Assembly (NCBI GenBank): GCA_900555705.1
Contig: USLV01000007.1
Span: 1-20,267, forward strand
Reading direction: 5' to 3'
Length of the DNA stretch: 20,267 nt
Source: an uncultured Oscillospiraceae bacterium
GTDB lineage: Bacteria; Bacillota; Clostridia; Oscillospirales; Acutalibacteraceae
How positions within the stretch are numbered: the first letter of the stretch is position 1; each line of letters opens with the position of its first letter. The notes under the pieces were generated by a model, which was not told where the DNA came from, made no database searches, and worked only from the letters and a program-made list of their open reading frames with translations. Both the position numbers and the translations under genes were made by a program. Shown piece after piece: positions 7,783-17,900 of the stretch.

Positions 7783-10782
7783 ATGACTGTTAGGAAAAGT
7801 GACGAACATCGGGTGCACCGAGGGGGCCTTCGCACGGCGAAAAAGCTGACGGCATCATTGCTGGCGGCTGTTTTGCTGTTGTCCAATGCCGCCCTTTTCG
7901 CCGGTGCGGAGGAGGCGGCGCCGGATGCCGCGCAGGAAGGGACGTCTTCTTCGCAGAGCAATGCGAGCGAGACGGCCTACGTTACCTATCTGGAGAAGTA
8001 TAAAAATGTTCCGGACGCCACCACCAGCTTCACGGTCAATGCTGCGGGAGAGGGTGTTTTCACTCTGAACGGCATGGAGAACGCCGGTGTTCTCAAAAAG
8101 GGTGACGAGGGGACGGCGGATATTTTCACCGGCGATAAGCAGGCTGCCCTCCTGACGGATGAGCAGGGCTATGCCGAGTGGAAATTCACGGTTCCCGAGA
8201 CCGGCATGTACAATATCGCTGTTACCTATCTCGGTTATAACAGCAAGGGCGGCTCTATTGAGCGCCGTCTGACCATCGACGGCAAGGTTCCGTTCGACGA
8301 GGCGGAGTATATTTCGCTCGGCCGTGTGTTCGAGGACGTGTTCACTCTCGATGACAACGGCAACCGCAAGACCGATGTCAACGGCAACGATATCCGGCCG
8401 AAGCAGAACGAGGTTCTTCGCTGGATCGATGCCGATCTGCGCGACACCGCCGGTTATTTTGCCGATCCGCTTTCCTTCTATCTGGAGAAGGGCGAGCACA
8501 CGCTGCGCTTTGATTCGGAGCGCGAGTCTGTGTTGATCGAGAAGTTCGTTTTCTACCGCGCGGAGAGCGCTCCTTCCTATGCGGAAGTCAAGGCGGAATA
8601 CGAGCGCAGAGGTTATCAGGCCGCTGCCGGCGAGGTGAAGTTCCTGCAGGCGGAGGATCTGTTTGAAAAATCCGATAAGTCCAACTATCCGGTCAACGAC
8701 CGTACCTCGGCGGCCACCATGCCGCAGGATATCTACTGCATCAAGCTGAACAGCCTCGGCGGCCAGAAGTGGGCCGGCGCCGGCAGCTGGGTCACCTGGC
8801 AGGTGACGGTGCCGGAGACGGGGCTTTATAAGATTGCTCCCCGTTCCCGCCAGAATATCTATTCCGGCGTCTATGTCAGCCGGAAGCTGACCATCGACGG
8901 CAAGCTGCCGTTTGCCGAGGCGGGCAACCTGACCTTTGACTACAGCACGACCTGGGAGTGCAAGCCGCTCGGCAACGGCGAAGAGGATTTCCTCTTCTAT
9001 TTCGAGGCCGGCAAGACCTATGAGCTTGGCATGGAAGTGGTGCTCGGCGACATGGGCGACGTGCTCCGCCGCGTCACCGATATCGTCGACAACCTTAATG
9101 CCGACTATCGGAAGATTCTGATGATCACCGGTTCTTCGCCGGACAAATATCGCGACTATTCCTTCAGGAAGACCATTCCGGATGTGCTTGATGATATGGC
9201 ACAGCAGGCGCAGGAGCTCAACGCTGTCGGCGCGCTGCTTGAGAAACTGACCGGCGAAAAGGGCGAGCGCGTTGTCCAGCTGAACAAGCTGGAGTACCTG
9301 ATCGACCGTATGGTGAAGGATACCAGCGAGATCGCCGGTAAGTTCTCGATGTTCAAGGATAACATTGCCGCGCTCGGCACCTGGGTGCTCGAGACGGCTT
9401 CCCAGCCGCTGGAGCTGGACTACATAGCGTTTGTGCCCGCGAATGCGGAGCCGCCGAAGGCGAATGCCGGTTTCTTCACGAATCTTGCCTTCTCCTTCGA
9501 ATCCTTCCTGTCCTCGTTTATGATTGACTACCAGTCGATCGGTACAACGATCCAGGAGGAGGAGACTTCCAAAAGTATCACCGTCTGGCTGACCAGTGGC
9601 CGTGACCAGTCCTCCATCGTGCGGGAACTGATCGACAGCACCTTCACCCCGAATTACAACGTCGGCGTCAATCTGCAGCTGGTTGCGGGCGGCACTATGC
9701 TTCCGTCGGTTCTCGCTGGACGTGGCCCGGATGTGGCGATCGGTATGGCGATGGGCGATCCGATCAACTACGCCGTCCGTGGCGCCGTGCTCGGCCTCTC
9801 GGACAACGAGGGCTTTAACGAGATCACGAAGCGCTTCCATGAGAGTGCACTGGTTCCCTATCAGTTCAATGGCGAGACCTATGCGCTGCCGGAAACCCAG
9901 AGCTTCAATATGCTCTTCTATCGGACGGATATCTTTGCCGAGCTGGGGCTTGAGGCGCCGGAGACCTGGGAGGATCTGGAGATCCTGATTCCCGAGCTGC
10001 AGAAGAAGAACATGTCCATCGGCCTGCCGCATGATCTGAACGCGCTGCTGATGTTCATGTACCAGAACGATGCACCTCTGTACCTTGAAAACGGTAAGTA
10101 TGCCAATCTGGATTCGAAAGAGGCGGTTCAGGCCTTTACGCGTCTGACCGATTACTTCTCACTTTACAAATTCCCGACGGAGTACGACTTCGCGAACCGC
10201 TTCCGTTCCGGTGAAATGCCGATTGCACTCGCGGATTATACGATGTATAACCAGCTGACGCTGTTTGCGCCGGAAATCCGTGGCCAGTGGGCCATGACTT
10301 CTGTCCCCGGCACGCCGGTGACAGATGAAGAGGGCAAACCGGTTCTGGACGCCGAGGGCAAGCAGGTTGTGAACCACGCTACCCCGTCGGCCGGTGCTTC
10401 CGTCATGATGCTCCGCGGCTGCACGGATACGGAGTCCGCCTGGAAATTCATGGAGTGGTGGACCAGTGCGGATGTGCAGGCAAGCTTCGGCACCGAGATG
10501 GAAACGGTCATGAGCAATGCGGCCAGACAGCCTACCGCCAACCTCGAGGCACTCTCCAAGATGTCCTGGTCGGTTAAGGACTACAACAGCATTTCCAGCC
10601 AGTGGACCAACGTCCGCGGCACACCCGAGGTTCCCGGCAGCTACTACACCGGCCGTATCGTGACTTTTGCTTTCAACCGCGTTGTCAACGAAGGCGTGGA
10701 TGCGGGAGACGCGCTGCAGAACTACATCGAATCTCTGAACGCAGAGCTGGCGCGTAAGAGAAAAGAATTTGGATTGGATTAA
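7783..10782 (+). CDS. Secreted solute-binding protein with two N-terminal galactose-binding-like modules
   Basis: First gene of the transport operon, 999 residues, more than twice the usual size. A signal peptide (residues about 18-42, ending near AGA-EE) has no lipobox cysteine, unlike the other binding protein here. Two related beta-sandwich, carbohydrate-binding-like modules follow (about 64-260 and 285-555). Both carry a copy of VPETGxYxIA...RxLTIDGKxPFxEA, at 137-174 and 343-380. The second copy appears interrupted by a helical insert (about 424-535) before its closing strand LELDYIAFVP. The family 1 solute-binding domain fills about 598-999 (SITVWLTSGRDQS; GRGPDVAIGMAMGDPINYA; ETWEDLEILIPEL). 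I chose the ATG at 7783 because GGAGG lies seven bases upstream and the signal peptide follows; an upstream in-frame ATG at 7597 lies at the promoter. The ligand is probably a large oligo- or polysaccharide (inference). Confidence 0.9.
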   Translation: MTVRKSDEHRVHRGGLRTAKKLTASLLAAVLLLSNAALFAGAEEAAPDAAQEGTSSSQSNASETAYVTYLEKYKNVPDATTSFTVNAAGEGVFTLNGMENAGVLKKGDEGTADIFTGDKQAALLTDEQGYAEWKFTVPETGMYNIAVTYLGYNSKGGSIERRLTIDGKVPFDEAEYISLGRVFEDVFTLDDNGNRKTDVNGNDIRPKQNEVLRWIDADLRDTAGYFADPLSFYLEKGEHTLRFDSERESVLIEKFVFYRAESAPSYAEVKAEYERRGYQAAAGEVKFLQAEDLFEKSDKSNYPVNDRTSAATMPQDIYCIKLNSLGGQKWAGAGSWVTWQVTVPETGLYKIAPRSRQNIYSGVYVSRKLTIDGKLPFAEAGNLTFDYSTTWECKPLGNGEEDFLFYFEAGKTYELGMEVVLGDMGDVLRRVTDIVDNLNADYRKILMITGSSPDKYRDYSFRKTIPDVLDDMAQQAQELNAVGALLEKLTGEKGERVVQLNKLEYLIDRMVKDTSEIAGKFSMFKDNIAALGTWVLETASQPLELDYIAFVPANAEPPKANAGFFTNLAFSFESFLSSFMIDYQSIGTTIQEEETSKSITVWLTSGRDQSSIVRELIDSTFTPNYNVGVNLQLVAGGTMLPSVLAGRGPDVAIGMAMGDPINYAVRGAVLGLSDNEGFNEITKRFHESALVPYQFNGETYALPETQSFNMLFYRTDIFAELGLEAPETWEDLEILIPELQKKNMSIGLPHDLNALLMFMYQNDAPLYLENGKYANLDSKEAVQAFTRLTDYFSLYKFPTEYDFANRFRSGEMPIALADYTMYNQLTLFAPEIRGQWAMTSVPGTPVTDEEGKPVLDAEGKQVVNHATPSAGASVMMLRGCTDTESAWKFMEWWTSADVQASFGTEMETVMSNAARQPTANLEALSKMSWSVKDYNSISSQWTNVRGTPEVPGSYYTGRIVTFAFNRVVNEGVDAGDALQNYIESLNAELARKRKEFGLD

Positions 10783-10797
10783 GAGGAGGTAGTATCT

Positions 10798-11739
10798 ATG
10801 TTACAGCAGGCAGCAGCGCTTGCGGCAAAAGACATACAGATCAAAAAGAGGCCCCTCGGCAAACGGATTAAGGAAAACGCCTCCTGTTATGGCTTTGCTC
10901 TGCCGTACTTCATTATCTTTACGATTTTCACCATCTGCCCGGTCGTAATTTCGATTCTGCTGGGTTTCACGAACTTCAACATGCTGCAGTTCCCGACCTT
11001 TACGGGAATCGACAACTTCATCCGCATGTTCCTTGACGATGATATTTTCATCATCGCCATTCGCAACACCTTCCTGCTCGCGGTCATCACCGGTCCGGTC
11101 AGCTATATGATGTGCTTTGTGCTGGCCTGGCTGATCAACGACCTGAAGCCCTGGCTGCGCGCCCTCGTGACGGTTGTCTTTTATGCGCCGTCGCTGTCCG
11201 CAAACGCGCTGCTGATCTGGACGGTTCTGTTCAGCAGCGACGCCTACGGCTATGCGAATGCCTGGCTGATGGAGTTTGGTCTCATCGATGAGCCGATCCG
11301 GTGGTTCACCAATACCACCTACATGATGCCGCTGGTCATTGTGGTGGTGCTCTGGTCCTCTCTCGGCACGAGCTTTCTGTCCTTCATCGCCGGTCTGCAG
11401 GGCGTCAACAAGTCCTATTACGAGGCGGGCGCAATCGACGGTATCCGCAATCGTTGGCAGGAGCTCTGGTTCATCACGCTGCCCTGCATGCGGCCGCAGC
11501 TGCTGTTCGGTGCCGTCATGACCATCTCGAGCTCCTTTGGTATCGGTGCGGTGGTTACCAGCCTGGTTGGTTTCCCCAGCACGGACTATGCGACACACAC
11601 CATTATCAACCATCTGGAGGACTTCGGCGGCCAGCGTTATGAGATGGGTTATGCGTCCGCCATTGCGACAGTGCTGTTCCTCGTGATGATTTTGACCAAC
11701 TATATCGTGAAAAACCTGCTGTCCAAGGTCGGCGAATAA
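10798..11739 (+). CDS. ABC sugar transporter permease, MalF/UgpA/LplB-like (first pair)
   Basis: Inner subunit of a binding-protein-dependent sugar importer. The 313 residues have a cytoplasmic basic N-terminus, then six predicted membrane helices starting at about residue 31. The EAA loop that docks the ATPase is YYEAGAIDGIRNRWQELWFI (about 207-226), followed by TLP. GGAGG sits eight bases before the ATG, and the gene starts 15 bases after the binding-protein stop, so the two are co-translated neighbours. It should form a heterodimer with the next gene product. No ATP-binding protein is encoded nearby; a shared MsmX-type ATPase elsewhere is expected from what is known of Gram-positive CUT1 importers. 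Confidence 0.94.
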   Translation: MLQQAAALAAKDIQIKKRPLGKRIKENASCYGFALPYFIIFTIFTICPVVISILLGFTNFNMLQFPTFTGIDNFIRMFLDDDIFIIAIRNTFLLAVITGPVSYMMCFVLAWLINDLKPWLRALVTVVFYAPSLSANALLIWTVLFSSDAYGYANAWLMEFGLIDEPIRWFTNTTYMMPLVIVVVLWSSLGTSFLSFIAGLQGVNKSYYEAGAIDGIRNRWQELWFITLPCMRPQLLFGAVMTISSSFGIGAVVTSLVGFPSTDYATHTIINHLEDFGGQRYEMGYASAIATVLFLVMILTNYIVKNLLSKVGE

Positions 11740-11758
11740 AAGAAGGAGGGGTGAAGTG

Positions 11759-12628
11759 ATGGCAACTAAAGTAGCAAAACGAACCAAACAGCTGAACCGT
11801 TCCTTTGCGGGTAATCTGGGCGTTGTGCTTGTGCTGGCGCTGTTCGGCGCGTTCATGATTCTGCCGCTGATCTATACGATTTCCCAGTCGCTCAAACCGT
11901 TGGATGAGTTGTGGGTCTTCCCGCCGCGCTTTTTCGTGCGCCAGCCCACGGGCAAGAACTTTCAGGATTTGTTCCGTCTGCTGGACGACTCGATGGTGCC
12001 GTTCTCCCGCTACATATTCAATACCGTGGTTATTTCCGTTGTCGGTACCTTCGGCCACGTTGTTCTGGCTTCCATGTGCGCGTTTGCACTCTCCAAGCAT
12101 GAATTCCCGGGTTCCAAGCTGATGTTCAAACTGATCGTGCTGGCGCTGCTCTTCAATGCGAGCGTCACGGCGATCCCGAACTTCATGATGATGACCTGGC
12201 TGCATCTGCTGGATAATCCGCTGGCGCTGATCGTCCCGGCCTTCGGTTCCTCGCTCGGCCTGTACCTGATGAAGCAGTTCATGGAACAGATGGTGCAGGA
12301 TTCGGTTCTGGAGGCGGCTCGTATTGACGGCGCCGGTGAATGGCGCGTCTTCTGGGGCATTGTCATGCCGACCGTCAAGCCTGCCTGGCTGACGCTGATC
12401 ATCTTCTCCTTCAAGGATTTGTGGAACATCGGTGCTACGAACTACATCTACAGCGAGAATCTGAAAACCCTGAACTATGCGATGTCTCAGATCCTGGCTG
12501 GTGGTATCGCGCGTGCCGGTGTCGGCGCGGCGGCGGCCGTGATTATGATGATCGTGCCGATTACTGTTTTCATCATTACCCAGAGCAACGTCGTCGAGAC
12601 GATGGGTGCATCCGGTATGAAAGAGTAG
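11759..12628 (+). CDS. ABC sugar transporter permease, MalG/UgpE/LplC-like (first pair)
   Basis: Second membrane subunit of the first importer, 289 residues, six predicted helices. The EAA loop VLEAARIDGAGEWRVFWGIV, then MP, lies at about 183-204. I chose the ATG at 11759, nine bases after GGAGG; an in-frame GTG directly before it (11756) is less favourable. The gap from the previous gene is 19 bases. The stop codon is followed without a gap by the GTG start of the NHL/Yip1 gene, indicating translational coupling. Confidence 0.94.
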   Translation: MATKVAKRTKQLNRSFAGNLGVVLVLALFGAFMILPLIYTISQSLKPLDELWVFPPRFFVRQPTGKNFQDLFRLLDDSMVPFSRYIFNTVVISVVGTFGHVVLASMCAFALSKHEFPGSKLMFKLIVLALLFNASVTAIPNFMMMTWLHLLDNPLALIVPAFGSSLGLYLMKQFMEQMVQDSVLEAARIDGAGEWRVFWGIVMPTVKPAWLTLIIFSFKDLWNIGATNYIYSENLKTLNYAMSQILAGGIARAGVGAAAAVIMMIVPITVFIITQSNVVETMGASGMKE

Positions 12629-14956
12629 GTGAAGAAGGTGTTGAGAGCTTTGAAAAAACAGTCAAAGAAGTGGCTCGCCCTGATAGGCGTCCTGCTGCTT
12701 GCCGTGAGCTGCTGCTTCGGCGCTGCGGCCAGTGTGTTCGTACCGTATTCCACCTATACATACGACTACGACGGCGACTATCTGGAAAGCCCGCATGCCT
12801 ATGTCCCGGAGGTACGGCTGACCAGCACGGATATGGGTATCCCGGCGTCCGGGGATAAGTCCCCGCTGATGGATGCAGGCGATATGGTGGTGGGGCCCGA
12901 GGGCAACATCTATATCGCCGATACGGCGAGCAACCGGATTCTTGTGCTCAGCCCGGAAATGAAAATGCTCGGATCCCTCTCCTATTTTTATAACGAGGGC
13001 TCGATCCAGGAGTATCTTGATGCGCTGATTGAGGGCGAGATCACGGGCAAAACCATTCCGGAGGAGTATCTGGAGGATCCCTGGGCGTATTACGAAGAGG
13101 TGCTGTCCGGTGGCCCGGAGGATCCCTCGGTTAACACGCTGAACGCTCCCGAGGGCATCTTTGTAACGGCGGACGGTCATCTGTATGTGGCCGACACGGG
13201 CAATAAGCGTGTGCTGGAATTCAAGCAGAACGCAGAAGGTGACTACGAGAACTGGGATCTGGTTCGGGAGATCAAGAATCTGGAATCCGATGTCCTGAGC
13301 GAGGAGTTCATCTTCCAGCCCGGCGACCTCGTGGTTGACAGCGCCGGCCGGATCTATGTCAATGTCAAAAACGTTAACTCCGGTATTGTGGAACTCAGTG
13401 TGGAGGGAGAGTTCGTCTCCTTCTACGGCGCGCAGAAGGTGCAGCAGAGCGTGGTCGACTGGTTCCTCCGTCTCTTCATGACCGATGAGCAGAAGGCGCG
13501 TACCGTCAATATCATTCCCCGTCAGTACAACAATATCTCGATCGATTCGAAGAACTTTATCTGGCTGACGGCGAATTCGATGGACACGTTTGAGCAGTTC
13601 TCTTATCTGGAGAGCGGCGATTCCGCGGCAGCCCCGATCAAGCGTCTGAACCCGAACGGCGACGACGTGCTGGCAAGACAGGGTGTCTGGGCGCCGGGTG
13701 GCGATATCATCGACGCGACCACCGTTTCCTCCATTGTGGATGTCGCTATCAAGGACAACGGCACCTATACCATGCTGGATGATAAGCGCAACAAGCTGTT
13801 TACCTATGACGCCAACGGCAACCTGCTGTATGCTTTCGGCGGAACCGGTTCGCAGCTCGGCGTGTTCCAGCTGGTCGGCTCGATTGTCTATTACGGCGAC
13901 GACCTGCTGGTGCTGGACAAGGGCGCCGGCACCGTCACCCGGTTTGTGATGACGGATTATGCACGGCTGATCGAAGAAGCGATCGACGCGGATAACAACA
14001 GCGAGTTTGAGAAATCCATGGAATGCTGGCAGGCGGTTCACAAGCGTAACGCGAATCTGGATCTCGCCTATGTCGGTATGGCCAAGAGCCATCTGAGAAA
14101 TGCGCGCACGGCGGAGGATCCGCTGGCGGCCTATCAGACGGCGATGGATTACTATGAAAGAGCCCGTAACACCGAAGGATATTCGCAGGCGTTTAAGGAG
14201 TACCGCTCCCTTTATGTGCGGGAGAACATCGTGCTGGTGTTGGCTGTGCCGGTGGTGATCGGTGTGTTGATCTATCTGGCCACCCGTGCCATGAAGAAAG
14301 TCAACGCCAAGATCCACGTGTCGGGTGAAGCCACGACGCTTCCGCAGGAGCTGATTTACGGCTGGCGGACGATTTTCCATCCGCTCAACGGTTTCTGGGA
14401 GATCAAGCGTGAAAAGCGCGGCTCCTTCCGGGCGGCAACCATCTTCCTGATCGCTACAGTTGTGGCCTTCTGCTACAACGCGACCGGCACTGCGTATCTG
14501 TTCCGTACGGCGAATGTCGAAGACATCAGCCTCCTGCAACAGGCAGCCAATGTGCTGATCCCGGTGGTGCTGTGGGTGCTGGCCAGTTGGGCGCTGACCA
14601 CCCTGATGAGCGGCGAAGGCAGCATGAAGGATATTTATATTGCGCTTGGCTATGCGCTGATTCCGATGATTATCCTGGTGATTCCCGCTACGCTGCTCAG
14701 CAATGTGTTGACGCTGGATGAGCAGGCTTTCTTCACCTTCTTCCTGACGCTGTCCTATCTCTGGGCTGGATTGCTCATTGTCTTCGGTTCTATGGTTATT
14801 CAGGATTATACCTTCGGCAAAAACCTGCTGACGGTGATCCTGTCGGTTGTCGGTATGGCTGTGATTCTCTTCCTGGTGCTGCTGCTGATTACACTGACAC
14901 AGAAGATTGTCGGATTCTTCGGCGGCATATATGAAGAGATCGTCTTCCGCCTGTAG
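12629..14956 (+). CDS. Membrane protein with NHL-like propeller, helical repeats and Yip1-like domain
   Basis: Role unknown; about 775 residues. An N-terminal hydrophobic segment (about 14-38) anchors or exports it. A beta-propeller with NHL-type repeats follows: DMVVGPEGNIYIADTASNRI (85-104), PEGIFVTADGHLYVADTGNK (174-193), GDLVVDSAGRIYV (232-244) and weaker copies to about 440. A helical, TPR-like stretch (about 444-530) leads to a membrane helix (about 534-551) and a C-terminal Yip1-like domain (about 575-760; HPLNGFWEIKRE, then about five helices). The propeller and helical part should be outside the cell. The start is uncertain: GTG at 12629 abuts the permease stop and lacks a clear RBS; GTG 12638, with AGGTG six bases upstream, or TTG 12641 are alternatives that change only four residues. 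It may organise or sense the sugar importer at the membrane (inference). Confidence 0.85.
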   Translation: MKKVLRALKKQSKKWLALIGVLLLAVSCCFGAAASVFVPYSTYTYDYDGDYLESPHAYVPEVRLTSTDMGIPASGDKSPLMDAGDMVVGPEGNIYIADTASNRILVLSPEMKMLGSLSYFYNEGSIQEYLDALIEGEITGKTIPEEYLEDPWAYYEEVLSGGPEDPSVNTLNAPEGIFVTADGHLYVADTGNKRVLEFKQNAEGDYENWDLVREIKNLESDVLSEEFIFQPGDLVVDSAGRIYVNVKNVNSGIVELSVEGEFVSFYGAQKVQQSVVDWFLRLFMTDEQKARTVNIIPRQYNNISIDSKNFIWLTANSMDTFEQFSYLESGDSAAAPIKRLNPNGDDVLARQGVWAPGGDIIDATTVSSIVDVAIKDNGTYTMLDDKRNKLFTYDANGNLLYAFGGTGSQLGVFQLVGSIVYYGDDLLVLDKGAGTVTRFVMTDYARLIEEAIDADNNSEFEKSMECWQAVHKRNANLDLAYVGMAKSHLRNARTAEDPLAAYQTAMDYYERARNTEGYSQAFKEYRSLYVRENIVLVLAVPVVIGVLIYLATRAMKKVNAKIHVSGEATTLPQELIYGWRTIFHPLNGFWEIKREKRGSFRAATIFLIATVVAFCYNATGTAYLFRTANVEDISLLQQAANVLIPVVLWVLASWALTTLMSGEGSMKDIYIALGYALIPMIILVIPATLLSNVLTLDEQAFFTFFLTLSYLWAGLLIVFGSMVIQDYTFGKNLLTVILSVVGMAVILFLVLLLITLTQKIVGFFGGIYEEIVFRL

Positions 14957-14971
14957 AGAATGGAGAACGCT

Positions 14972-17900
14972 ATGAAAAGAAGAATGAAATATCTGGCACT
15001 GAGCTTATCGATTCTTTTGCTTATGAGTGTTTTCATGGGCACCTTTACGCTGGCTGAGGAGGACGCGGCGACGGATCCCACCGTCAGTGGTGATGCCGCT
15101 GCGGCGGATGCAGATGGCGGGACCGCAGAAGGGGATGGTGAATCCTCTGAAGACGGCGAAGAGGGATCGGAGGGTGACGAAGAGGCCGTTGAAACTGTCG
15201 ACGGCGTCGAGATTCTCCCCCTCGACCATATGTATGATGTCACGGCTGAGGGCGTTCTCAGCATCCTGTCGGAGTATACCGCCTCTGCCGGCGACGTTAA
15301 GGTTCGTTCGGTTATGCGCGCGGAGGACTTCGCGCTGGAAGCGCTGCCGACCCTGCTCGGTGTGTACTACATCGAGGACGGAAAGAAGGCTGTGGCGATT
15401 GATCCCAGTGCGGCGGACGGCTATAATATCTACCGCATTGCCGGCAAGGACTACGGCGAGATTTTCACGGTTCATGTGTTGGCTAACGCGGAGGTCGATC
15501 TCACGGAAATGACCGACGAGGAGCGCGTGGCGTGGAAGCTGTCCCACCGGGGTAAGTTTGCATCTCCCGAACAGCGCCTCCGTTATATGACGGAAGTCTA
15601 CAGCACAGGTGGCCGCAGCCTGTATGTGGACAAAGACTTGGCGGAGATCGCGGTTTTCGACAGCAACACCAACGATTATTACTTCTCTTCCCCCTATAAT
15701 TACGGCATGTCCATGGGCAGCAGCCTGCTGAAGGATCAGATGGCCTCTCTGGTGCAGGTCATGTTCTATGACAGTCAGAGCAAGCCGACCACCTATACGA
15801 GTTTCGCGGATGCTGTTTCGAAGCAGCAGTTTGAGACCGAGGAGATTGAAAACGGTATCCGGTTCAATTTCCAGATCGGTAAGCTGCAAACGGAGTCTGC
15901 ACTGCCCTATGCGGCGGAGGCCACCCGGTTTGAGGAAAAGGTCATCAAGGTGCTCGAGGAGAAGAGCAAGACCTCTTCCGAAGCTGCCTTTGCGCTCCGG
16001 AAGGTCAAGGCCTACTGGACCCGCTATACCTATAGTGAACTGAGCTCCTCCCAGAAGCAGTCGCTGCTTGTCAACTATCCCGGCCTCGAAGATGCGGATC
16101 TTTATGTGCTGCGTCCCGTTGTGGAGCGCGAGCAGGAGATGCTGCTCGGCTATCTGGAGAATTTGACGGACTACGGCTGGGAGGACTACCTGGACGATAA
16201 GAAGGTTTCGGGCTATGTCTCGAAGGAGTCGGCGGTTGCCCTCTTCAAGTTCCCGCTGGATATCACGCTGGACAGCAACGGCGATCTGATTGTGGACCTG
16301 CCGGCCGACGAGATCGAGTATGACCGCGATGAGTTCACGCTTTTCCGTATTACGCTGATGCAGTATTTCGGCGCGGCGAAATCGACGCAGGACGGCTGGA
16401 TGTTTGTTCCGGACGGTTCCGGCACATTGATTAACTTCAACAAGGAAAAAGCCAAAACCTCGCTCAACACCATCCGCCGCGTCTACGGCGATGACTATGC
16501 GCTGACCAACACGACAGAGTATCTCAACCTCGCCCAGTCCGCGTATCTGCCGGTCTATGGTCTGCACAGCCGTGCCACCGGCTATATGGCGATCATTGAG
16601 CAGGGCGATGCCATGGCGCGAATCACGAGTGAGAGCGGCAATATCCAGAGCGATTTTGAAACAATTTACTCTGATTTTATCTATGCCAATGTGCAGACAC
16701 TGGATTATTCGGACGGTGTGAAGGCGAACGGCTCCTGGACCTACTACAACAAGAATTACTATAAGGGTTCTTACCGCATCCGCTATAAGCTGTTCCATGG
16801 CGAGGACGTCACCTATGTGACGATGGCCAAGGCCTATCGGAATTATCTGCTTGAGAACGATGTCCTGAAGGAGAAGCTGACACTCAGCAACGACAGCACC
16901 CCCTTCTATCTGGAGACGCTGGGTTTGATCGATAAGACGGCCTCCTTCTTCGGCATCGTCTACAACAAAAAAATTCCGATGACGGAGTTCTCCGACGCGC
17001 AGAACATGATCAACACCTTGCAGGAGGCCGGTATCGGCAACGTCAGTCTCCGCTATCGCGGCTGGATGAATGGTGGCCTGAACTATGCGGTTCCTTCCAA
17101 GCTGAAGGTCGAGAGCAAGCTCGGCGGCAAATCCGGGCTGCAGGAGCTGGTCAGCTTTATGAAGGGCAAGAACATGACGCTGTTCCCCGAGGTGGATTTC
17201 GCGGTTGTTCGCCGCGACGGTTTCTTCGATGGCTACAGCACCATGTCCGATTCTCCGAAGACGCTGGATAAGAAGACGCTGACCATGACCCCGGCGACGG
17301 AGATCCACAACATTCTGGAGATCACCAACAACTATTTCGCGATTGCGCCGAAGTCGAGCACTCGGTATTTCCAGAAGTTCTTCAATGACTATGCGAATTT
17401 CCAGATCGGTAGTGTCAGCCTCGGCACGATGGGCAGCATGCTGTATTCCGATTTCGGCGGCAATGAAAACGGCACCAATCGCCAGCAGGCACAGGAGATT
17501 CTGATGAAGAACCTTGCTGACAATCAGGAGCGAATGGGACGGCTGATGGTCGAAGGCGGCAATGCCTATACCTATGGCTTCGCCACCGACATTCTGGATA
17601 TCCCGCTGAGCGACAGCACGAACGTCCTCTCGGACGAGAGCGTACCGTTTATGCAGATTGTGCTCCATGGCTACAAGCAGTATGCCGGTGAGGCGATGAA
17701 TCTCGCGGATGATATGTCGCTGGCGATTCTCAAGAGCGCGGAATACGGCGCCAACCTCCACTTCACTCTGAGCGCGAAGGATACCGGCGAACTGAAAGAC
17801 ACCGTTTATTCCCACTACTACACAGTGGACTTCGATACCTGGAAGCAGGACGCGATTGATCTCTATAAAAAGTTCGATCCGGTCTTCAGAAAGCTGCAAA

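Noticed and set aside
7855..10032. Open frame of 725 codons on the minus strand
   Set aside because: Codon-aligned shadow of the large solute-binding protein gene, which has a signal peptide, RBS and family motifs.
14315..14320. A third CACGTG hexamer
   Set aside because: It lies inside the NHL/Yip1 coding sequence; the flanking bases do not continue the GTTCACGTGAAC palindrome and no promoter is nearby.
12662..14539. Open frame of 625 codons on the minus strand
   Set aside because: Codon-aligned shadow of the NHL/Yip1 gene; no RBS or domain signal.
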